Positions 57,601 to 64,000 of a stretch of 64,000 nucleotides of DNA are shown here, in pieces. Every line of letters starts with the position of its first letter. The stretch's first letter is position 1. The notes under the pieces are model-generated. The model was given only the letters and a program-made list of their open reading frames with translations. It was not told the origin of the DNA and made no database searches. The translations under genes and the position numbers were made by a program. The stretch spans positions 124,001 to 188,000 of the forward strand of contig JANQJA010000008.1 in the NCBI GenBank assembly GCA_028281885.1, in the 5' to 3' direction. The DNA comes from Pseudomonadales bacterium (GTDB lineage Bacteria; Pseudomonadota; Gammaproteobacteria; Pseudomonadales; Azotimanducaceae).

Positions 57601-57785
57601 GTTGACTTCCGAAAAAAAAGACGCGCTATTCTCCCCTATTGCGGTTCCCTCAACAACTTGACCCAGTGCCGATCAGGCATGAAGGCAACTAACACTGATC
57701 TTGAGTGATAATCACGGGCCGTCTGTGGGAATAGAAATACCAGAACGTTAAACTCTGCGGCCAAATCAACCACCCTCGATATTCA

Positions 57786-58943
57786 ATGAGCATCAACCGA
57801 ACCTTTACTTCCGAGTCAGTCTCAGAAGGTCATCCTGACAAGATGGCAGACCAGATCTCTGACGCGATCCTCGATGCAATCCTGACGGAGGACCAGGACG
57901 CCCGGGTGGCCTGCGAGACGCTGGTGAAAACCGGTATGGCACTGATCGCTGGCGAGATCACGACCAGCGCCTACATTGACCTGGAAGATCTGGTACGTGC
58001 CGTCATTCTCGATATCGGCTACGACAGTTCAAAAGTCGGGTTCGACGGCGCATCCTGCGCCGTTCTGAACGGCATCGGTAAACAGTCTCCGGATATCGCC
58101 ATGGGCGTCGATGAATCCGACGACAAAGAGCAGGGGGCGGGTGACCAGGGCCTGATGTTTGGTTACGCGAGTAATGAAACTGACGTGCTGATGCCGGCAC
58201 CCATTACCTATGCACACCGTCTGGTCAAAAAGCAGTCGGAAGTGCGTAAGTCCGGCAAGCTCCCATTTCTGCGACCGGATGCGAAGAGTCAGCTCACTTT
58301 CCGATACGACAACCAGGGCGACGTGGTCGGCTGCGACGCAGTCGTCCTCTCCACCCAGCATGATGAGGACATCTCCCAGCAGGACCTGCATGAGGCTGTC
58401 ATGGAAGAGATCATCAAACCCGTGATCCCCGCCAACTGGCTGACCCGGGACACCAAGATTCATATCAATCCGACCGGCAAATTTGTGATCGGTGGTCCCG
58501 TCGGCGATGCCGGCCTGACCGGCCGCAAGATCATTGTCGATACCTACGGCGGCATGGCCCGGCATGGTGGCGGCGCATTTTCCGGCAAGGATCCTTCCAA
58601 GGTGGACCGCAGTGCCGCCTACGCCACTCGTTACGTCGCCAAGAATATCGTTGCCGCCGGTCTTGCCGACCGTTGCGAAGTGCAGGTGTCGTATGCCATC
58701 GGTGTCGCCGAACCCACCTCGATCAGCGTTAACACGTTCGGTACCGGCAAGATTGACGACGACCGGATCGAATTGCTGATTCGGGAACACTTCGATCTTC
58801 GCCCCAAGGGACTGATCGAGATGCTCGACCTGAAACGACCGATTTACCGCAAGACGGCCGCCTATGGCCACTTCGGGCGCGAGGAACCGGAGTTCACCTG
58901 GGAGAAGACCGACAAGGCTGAAGCGCTCGCCGCCGCGCTGTAA
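57786..58943 (+). CDS. metK: S-adenosylmethionine synthetase
   Basis: A 385-residue Met[33 protein letters not shown], and [19 protein letters not shown] are the signature motifs. It makes SAM from methionine and ATP. It is followed 11 bases later by metF. The 185-base gap before it (57601-57785) shows no MetJ box (AGACGTCT repeats) and no recognisable SAM or SAH riboswitch. Confidence 0.96.
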   Translation: MSINRTFTSESVSEGHPDKMADQISDAILDAILTEDQDARVACETLVKTGMALIAGEITTSAYIDLEDLVRAVILDIGYDSSKVGFDGASCAVLNGIGKQSPDIAMGVDESDDKEQGAGDQGLMFGYASNETDVLMPAPITYAHRLVKKQSEVRKSGKLPFLRPDAKSQLTFRYDNQGDVVGCDAVVLSTQHDEDISQQDLHEAVMEEIIKPVIPANWLTRDTKIHINPTGKFVIGGPVGDAGLTGRKIIVDTYGGMARHGGGAFSGKDPSKVDRSAAYATRYVAKNIVAAGLADRCEVQVSYAIGVAEPTSISVNTFGTGKIDDDRIELLIREHFDLRPKGLIEMLDLKRPIYRKTAAYGHFGREEPEFTWEKTDKAEALAAAL

Positions 58944-58954
58944 GCGAGGCACCT

Positions 58955-59788
58955 ATGACCGATCGACACTTTAGTTTCGAGTTTTCAGCACCGCGCACCG
59001 AAGCGGCGACGGCCAAACTGCTTGATGTCCATGAACGACTGAAAAAAGAGACAAACCCGTCCTTCTTTTCCGTCACCTATGGTGCCGGCGGCTCCACCAG
59101 AGATGGAACCAAGGACGCAGTTCTTCGGCTGAAGAGCCTCGGTACAGACGTTGCTCCTCACCTTTCGTTTGGTACCGACACGGAAGAAAAGATCGAGGGA
59201 CTGATCCTTGAGTACCAGCGCGCAGGGATAAATCGCGTCGTCGCTCTCAGGGGCGATATGCCTTCCGGTACCACCGGGGCAGGGCACATCCGGTATGCAG
59301 CAGACCTGGTCCGGTTCATTCGGGAAAAAACCGGCGACCACTTCATCATTGAGGTGGCGTGCTATCCGGAAATTCACCCCGACTCAAAAAGTGTCGACGC
59401 AGATCTCCGGTTCTTCAAGGCGAAAGTTGATGCCGGCGCCAACAGTGCAATCACCCAGTATTTCTACAACGCGGATGCCTATTTTCGGTACGTCGACGCC
59501 TGCCAGAAACTCGGCGTGGATATCCCGATCGTCCCGGGCATCATGCCGATTACCAACTTTGCCAGCCTGATCAGGTTTTCTGACAAGTGCGGCGCAGAGA
59601 TTCCGCGCTGGATTCGCCAGTACCTGCATTCCTACGAGAACGATCCGGAGAGCCTGAAGACTTTCGCCACCGAGACGGTCTCTGACCTGTGTCGGCGACT
59701 CCTCGACGGCGGTGCCCCCGGACTGCATTTCTACACGCTGAATCAGTCTTTACCTTCGCTTCGCATCTGGCGTAACCTCGGGCTGTAG
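58955..59788 (+). CDS. metF: Methylenetetrahydrofolate reductase
   Basis: A 277-residue FAD enzyme that makes 5-methyl-THF for methionine synthesis. FEFSAPRTEAA, FFSVTYGAGGSTRDGT, ALRGDMPSG and IVPGIMPITNF are family motifs. The coupling metK-metF places both ends of the methyl cycle on one message. AhcY, which often sits between them, is absent here. Confidence 0.94.
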   Translation: MTDRHFSFEFSAPRTEAATAKLLDVHERLKKETNPSFFSVTYGAGGSTRDGTKDAVLRLKSLGTDVAPHLSFGTDTEEKIEGLILEYQRAGINRVVALRGDMPSGTTGAGHIRYAADLVRFIREKTGDHFIIEVACYPEIHPDSKSVDADLRFFKAKVDAGANSAITQYFYNADAYFRYVDACQKLGVDIPIVPGIMPITNFASLIRFSDKCGAEIPRWIRQYLHSYENDPESLKTFATETVSDLCRRLLDGGAPGLHFYTLNQSLPSLRIWRNLGL

Positions 59789-59811
59789 TCTAGCGACAGG
59801 GAATCACGCGG

Positions 59812-60537
59812 ATGCGGGTACCGCGGCTGTTTATCAACGAGTCCCTTGCGCTCGACACACCATCTTTGGCGCTTCCCCCGACTCAATCTCACTATATTCG
59901 CAATGTATTGCGGCTTCGACCGGGCCAGGCGCTGGTGCTGTTCAATGGTGAGGGTGGCGAGTTCCACGGCACGATTACCGCCATCGGTCGCTCTGTCGTT
60001 ACCGTCAGGCTTGAACGCTTTGACGAAGAGGACCGAGAATCACGGCTCCGGACCCAGCTCGGCCTCGCCGTGACCAAACGAGACGCCATGGATGAGGCGC
60101 TTCAGAAGGCGACCGAACTGGGCGTCAGTGAGATCGTCCCAGTGATCACTGAACACAATGCCACGACCACCCGTTCGCTCGACAAACGGGTGCAACACTG
60201 GGGCGGCGTCATTCGTAGTGCCGCTGAGCAGTGTCGGCGCAACCGACTGCCACACCTGGTATCGGTCACCAGCCTGACCGATTTTGTCACTGCGGCCACG
60301 GCAGAAATCAAACTGATCGCTCATCCTGGCGATACACCCTGGTCAATTAAGACCCCATCACCCACCAGCATCTCACTCTTGTGTGGTCCGGAGGGCGGTT
60401 TCAGTGAACAAGAAGTGACACAGGCATGCCTGGCCGGGTTTACCCCGGTCTCCCTCGGTCCAAGAATTTTGCGCGCTGAAACAGCGCCGATGGTGTTGTT
60501 GTCACTCGCCCAGTCCCGTTGGGGCGATCTGTCCTAG
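59812..60537 (+). CDS. rsmE: 16S rRNA m3U1498 methyltransferase
   Basis: A 241-residue SPOUT methyltransferase. The PUA-like N terminus (RLFINESL) is followed by the trefoil knot with LLCGPEGGFSEQEV and SLGPRILRAETAPM, which bind SAM. It methylates U1498 in the small subunit. Its TAG stop shares CTAG with the chpC stop. Confidence 0.93.
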   Translation: MRVPRLFINESLALDTPSLALPPTQSHYIRNVLRLRPGQALVLFNGEGGEFHGTITAIGRSVVTVRLERFDEEDRESRLRTQLGLAVTKRDAMDEALQKATELGVSEIVPVITEHNATTTRSLDKRVQHWGGVIRSAAEQCRRNRLPHLVSVTSLTDFVTAATAEIKLIAHPGDTPWSIKTPSPTSISLLCGPEGGFSEQEVTQACLAGFTPVSLGPRILRAETAPMVLLSLAQSRWGDLS

Positions 60538-61010
60538 TCGATCCCCAGCACGTTCGCGACCGACCACTCGACGAAATCAAGATCGGGGACCGCTGCCATT
60601 TCATTGCCGAACCGCAGCTTGACGAGTTCAGTTTTCGTGGTGGGTTCGTCCGAGTCAACCAGCGTTTCGCTGGTAAGGCGATGGAGCGTCGGCAACGTCT
60701 GGGCAACAATCGCGACAAAGTCGAGGCCTTCACGATTACCCAGCGCCTTCATGATGACCAGACTCGCAGAGGCCACCGAAACGATCGAAAAACTGCCCCG
60801 TTCAACCGTCAGCATCTCGAACGAGACGACCGGCACCTGCACGCCGCGCCAACCCAGATAGCCCAGAAACCAGTCTGGCGTATCCTGGGCCCGCTGCAAC
60901 GGTTCATAGGGAATGATCTCGGCAACCGTCGCATTGGGAATCAGCAGGTTGCGTTTCTGCAACGAGACGAAAAAGACGGGCAGTTCAGCGTCGACTTCTG
61001 ACAAAGTCAT
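60534..61010 (-). CDS. chpC: CheW-like protein of the pilus chemosensory system
   Basis: A 158-residue CheW-domain protein. LLIPNATVAEIIPY and the WFLGYLGWRGVQVPVVSFE stretch match the CheW beta-barrels. It overlaps chpA by 4 bases and lies downstream of it, as chpC does in the Pseudomonas pil-chp cluster, where it couples extra receptors to ChpA. PilI is the other CheW-like protein of the system, but it lies upstream of the kinase. Confidence 0.8.
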   Translation of the reverse strand: MTLSEVDAELPVFFVSLQKRNLLIPNATVAEIIPYEPLQRAQDTPDWFLGYLGWRGVQVPVVSFEMLTVERGSFSIVSVASASLVIMKALGNREGLDFVAIVAQTLPTLHRLTSETLVDSDEPTTKTELVKLRFGNEMAAVPDLDFVEWSVANVLGID

Positions 61011-64000
61011 CCACCTTGGGTTTCACTCAGCACTTCGTCGATCGTACTCATCAGGTTGGCTTCCTGGAACGGCTTGCCAAGGAACCGGTTTACACCCAAT
61101 TCCAGCGCCCGCTGCTGATGTTTCTCGCCAGTTCGCGACGTAATCATGATGATCGGCAGTTCCTTCAGACGATCGTCCCGCCGTACGGCGCTCAGCACCT
61201 CGAACCCATCCATCTTCGGCATCTCGATATCCAGCAGGACAATGTTGGGATAAATCTCCTGCAACTGATTCATGGCATCGAGCCCGTCCTTCGCCGTCGC
61301 CACTTCCCAGCCCTGGCGCTCCATCAACCGGGACGTCACCTTGCGCACGGTCACTGAGTCATCGACGATCAATACCTTTTTGACATCAGATGCCGCCGGC
61401 GCACTTTCCTTCTCGTCGACTTCGACAACCGGCGCCAGGTCCGCGCGTCTAACCAGCGCCATGACATCAAGAATAATGACGACACTACCGTCACCGAGGA
61501 CCGTGGCTCCGGATACGCCCCCAACCTCACCGAATTGGGGGCCAAGGGACTTTACCACCACTTCTCTCGAGCCAATCACCCGATCCACCTGCAGCGCGAC
61601 TGCATGATCACCGCTACGTGCCAGGATCACCGGCAGCGGTGCTACCTGACCTTCCAGGGCGGGTTCACCTGCCTTGTCCAGCAACAGCCCCATGTAAGAC
61701 AGTCGATAGGGTTGCCCCGCATACTCGAACATGGGAGCTTCCGGCTGATAATAAGCTTCGAGTTCATAGGGGCTAACGCGGACAATGCCTTCAATGGTGT
61801 TGAGCGGTATCGCAAACACTTCATCTTGAATCACCACCATCAGGGCTCGGTTGATCGACACGGTGAACGGCAATCGAATCGTAAATTCGGTCCCGACGCC
61901 AAACGTTGAATCGATCTCGACTTCGCCTCCAAGTGCCTTGATCTCGCTAACGACAACGTCCATGCCAACACCGCGACCCGAAATCTGGGTCAGCTTCTGC
62001 GCCGTCGAGAAGCCGGCGTGCATGATGAACTGTCGTATTTCGTGATCCGAGAGATCCGACTCGGCTGTCATCAAACCACGTTCAATTGCCTTGGACCGGA
62101 CGGCATCGACATTAATGCCGCCACCATCGTCACTGATCTTAAGCACGACGTATCCGCCCTCGCGATCAAGGCGCAGACTGATCCTGCCCTGTTCCGGCTT
62201 ACCCGATTCGGCACGTTTTTCCTGTGACTCAATACCATGATCTACCGCGTTCCTGAGCATGTGCTCCAACGGCGCTACGATTCGTTCCAGCACTGTGCGA
62301 TCAAGTTCGCCCTCGACATTGTAGGCGTCGAATCGCACCGATTTGCCAACCTCCGCACTAATCTGCCTGACAATACGTCTGAGGCGCGGGATAAGCCGCG
62401 CGAACGGCACCATTCGGGTCCTGGTGAGACCTTCCTGCAGATCCGCACCAATACGCGCCTGCTGGTGAAGCAGCGTTTCGGCATCTCGTGACTTGTCGAC
62501 CAGTGTATCCCTCAGGTCGACCATGTCAGACATGCCTTCGTTCAGTGCCCGGGAGATCTCCTGGATCATCGTGTAACGATCCATCTCCAGATCGTCAAAG
62601 CCTCTCTCATCGCCATCGTCACGGCTGCGGGTTCGGAATACCGTCTCGCGTGATTCTGCCTCGATCTCCAGCCGTCTAACCTGTTCGCGAACCCGACTGA
62701 TGGTTTCCTCCATCTCCTGCAGCGAATCACCAAAATCCGTGATCTGCTGTTCGATCCGGCCACGCATGATGCTGGATTCACCCGCCAGTGAAATCAGATC
62801 CTCTAACAGATCAGAAGCGACCCGGACCATCTCCTGCTGCTGTTGCGTCTGCGCCGCAGCGGGTTTCGCCGCCTCCTCGGCAGGGGGCGCCTCTGCAGGC
62901 ACGTCAGGTGCTGGCGTCGAGGGAGCAGCAGGTGTGACAGAGGCCGCAGCGTCTGCCGGCACCGAACCCGGCTGCCGCGCCGTTCTCATCGAGGCGATCG
63001 CTTCATCACTTGCCTGGCCTGCCGCAATATCCCGGTAGATACCGACGCGACGATTGATCTCGTCCTGTTGCCCGTTGACCTCGGCAAAGAAGGCGTCATT
63101 GAGTTCGGGCGGATTCTGCTGGACACTGATAAGCCAGGTTTCAAGGTTGTGGGTAAATTCGCCCAGGCTTGCCATGCCCGCCATGCGGGATCCACCCTTC
63201 AGCGTATGAAGCTGGCGTAGCAGGTTATCCAGGTGCGCACTTGCACTGGGATCGTTGCTCCAGTCAAGAATACTCTGGTCGATGCCTTCGACCAGTTCCT
63301 CCGCTTCCTCGAGGAAGATTGGCAACACGTCTTCGTCAATCTCATCTTCAGGCAGCGTGACCTCACCTTCTGCTGCGGCAGTCGACGCGGGAGCAGGCTG
63401 TTCAGCTTCCGCCGGAGCAGGTGCGCTTTCGGTGACGGCTTCCGGTGTCGGCGTCGAGTCCACCGACTCAGGCGGCGCCGACTCATACCGCATCGACTCC
63501 AGTTCTTCTGCGGTTGCCGAATTCGTCGCGATGCGGTTATAGATTTCAACGCGACGATTGATTTCATCCTGACGTTCGTTAACAACCGCGAAGAACGGCT
63601 CATCGAACGTCGATGGATCATTGTTCTGAACACTGATCAGGTACGTCTCGAAGTTATGGGTGTACTCGCCGAGACTGGCCAGCCCCCCCATGCGTGCGCC
63701 GCCCTTCAATGTATGCAGTTGCCGCAGCAGGTTGTCGAGATGCGCGGTGGCGGTAGGGTCGGCACTCCATTCAACGATACTTTGATCAATCTGTTCGACA
63801 ATTTCTTCGGCTTCTTCCAAAAACAGCGGCAGTACATCCGGGTCAATATCGTCTGCCGGCAACTCAACGACGTCGCCCGATGGCGCCGCCGTTGGGACGT
63901 CAGGTTGCGCTTCATCGACCGCAACCTCCGGCTCGGGCTCAGCCTCGGTCTCGAGGTCGGCTTCAGTTTCTTCCGTCAGATCCAGGGTCTCAAGTCTTGA
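61007..64000 (-). CDS. chpA: ChpA/PilL-type hybrid chemosensory kinase, C-terminal part (cut by window end)
   Basis: The frame is open to the window edge, so at least 997 residues are present and the N terminus is missing. A Glu-rich linker comes first, then two near-identical Hpt modules with LRQLHTLKGGARMGG (63862-63460) and LRQLHTLKGGSRMAG (about 63370-62970). A Pro/Ala linker, the CheA dimerisation region, the HATPase (NAVDHGIESQEKR, ISDDGGGINVDAV, GRGVGMDVV), a CheW-like domain and a receiver (VLIVDDSVTVRK, IVLLDIEMPKMDG) follow. It would phosphorylate PilG/PilH-type regulators and control twitching and cAMP. The leading TTG at 63862 is not the start. Confidence 0.9.
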   Translation of the reverse strand, partial: SRLETLDLTEETEADLETEAEPEPEVAVDEAQPDVPTAAPSGDVVELPADDIDPDVLPLFLEEAEEIVEQIDQSIVEWSADPTATAHLDNLLRQLHTLKGGARMGGLASLGEYTHNFETYLISVQNNDPSTFDEPFFAVVNERQDEINRRVEIYNRIATNSATAEELESMRYESAPPESVDSTPTPEAVTESAPAPAEAEQPAPASTAAAEGEVTLPEDEIDEDVLPIFLEEAEELVEGIDQSILDWSNDPSASAHLDNLLRQLHTLKGGSRMAGMASLGEFTHNLETWLISVQQNPPELNDAFFAEVNGQQDEINRRVGIYRDIAAGQASDEAIASMRTARQPGSVPADAAASVTPAAPSTPAPDVPAEAPPAEEAAKPAAAQTQQQQEMVRVASDLLEDLISLAGESSIMRGRIEQQITDFGDSLQEMEETISRVREQVRRLEIEAESRETVFRTRSRDDGDERGFDDLEMDRYTMIQEISRALNEGMSDMVDLRDTLVDKSRDAETLLHQQARIGADLQEGLTRTRMVPFARLIPRLRRIVRQISAEVGKSVRFDAYNVEGELDRTVLERIVAPLEHMLRNAVDHGIESQEKRAESGKPEQGRISLRLDREGGYVVLKISDDGGGINVDAVRSKAIERGLMTAESDLSDHEIRQFIMHAGFSTAQKLTQISGRGVGMDVVVSEIKALGGEVEIDSTFGVGTEFTIRLPFTVSINRALMVVIQDEVFAIPLNTIEGIVRVSPYELEAYYQPEAPMFEYAGQPYRLSYMGLLLDKAGEPALEGQVAPLPVILARSGDHAVALQVDRVIGSREVVVKSLGPQFGEVGGVSGATVLGDGSVVIILDVMALVRRADLAPVVEVDEKESAPAASDVKKVLIVDDSVTVRKVTSRLMERQGWEVATAKDGLDAMNQLQEIYPNIVLLDIEMPKMDGFEVLSAVRRDDRLKELPIIMITSRTGEKHQQRALELGVNRFLGKPFQEANLMSTIDEVLSETQGG

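Noticed and set aside
57601-57785. Possible SAM or SAH riboswitch before metK
   Set aside because: I could not find the conserved aptamer cores of known SAM or SAH classes, nor MetJ boxes; only scattered short inverted bases such as TGAT...ATCA. An Infernal search would settle it.
1-64000. CRISPR arrays, prophage, integrons, tRNA or rRNA genes
   Set aside because: No regularly spaced repeats, integrase, transposase, phage gene or cloverleaf was seen when reading the intergenic regions.

Overview
The window is a dense stretch of chromosomal housekeeping genes from a gammaproteobacterium with roughly mid-to-high-50s GC content (estimated by eye). Gene neighbourhoods resemble those I recall from Pseudomonas and its relatives: epmB/efp, parC-parE-yqiB, glnE-ilvE-waaF-waaC, argE-argA next to an orphan secretion ATPase, rppH-ptsP-lgt, ygfB-pepP-ubiH, zapA-6S RNA-fthC, and ilvA/rpiA/FAD-oxidase. 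The two-subunit glycine decarboxylase (gcvPA/gcvPB) and the overall mix suggest a marine or Chromatiales/Woeseiales-like lineage rather than Pseudomonas itself; that placement is inference. No phage, integrase, transposase gene, CRISPR array, tRNA or rRNA is visible, and no gene-free stretch exceeds 300 bases. Layout: 1-5.6 kb holds the start of efp, epmB, a FimX-type degenerate c-di-GMP protein, serB and an AhpA/YtjB-like membrane protein. 5.7-10.5 kb holds topoisomerase IV (parC, parE) and yqiB, with a structured leader before parE. 10.6-20.3 kb is a lipopolysaccharide core region (waaA, hldE, a GT4 glycosyltransferase, a WaaP-like kinase, waaC, waaF) with an oxidoreductase pair and ilvE. 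20.3-31.4 kb holds glnE, an orphan GspE-type ATPase, argE-argA, hemE, fabV, lgt and an NRDE protein. 31.4-36.6 kb holds an orphan tail-anchored protein, ptsP, rppH, a HAD phosphatase and an imelysin-like lipoprotein. 36.6-46.3 kb holds the glycine cleavage operon, ubiH-pepP-ygfB, the zapA operon, 6S RNA, fthC and def. 46.4-48.6 kb looks like a metal-related pair (Met/His-rich outer-membrane protein and a deca-histidine DUF2946 protein) plus a glutathione transferase. 48.7-57.6 kb holds ilvA, rpiA, a FAD dehydrogenase, an alpha/beta hydrolase and fba-pgk-tkt. 57.8-64 kb holds metK-metF-rsmE and, convergent to them, chpC-chpA of the pilus chemosensory system, chpA being cut by the window end. 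The ends of the window share a theme of type IV pilus control: a FimX-like effector on the left and ChpA/ChpC on the right. The most unusual signal is a small dispersed repeat at three places (5596-5681, 31803-32050, 36558-36578). Each copy is bounded by CTAG (CTAA at one end of the third) and has ends related to CGCGGATATTGCACCAAAT. At two sites the CTAG copies on both sides are the stop codons of two converging genes; elsewhere in the window three convergent gene pairs share a single CTAG as overlapping stops. This is what a miniature element that duplicates a CTAG target on insertion would leave behind. One such copy also overlaps the 5' end of an unrecognised gene.
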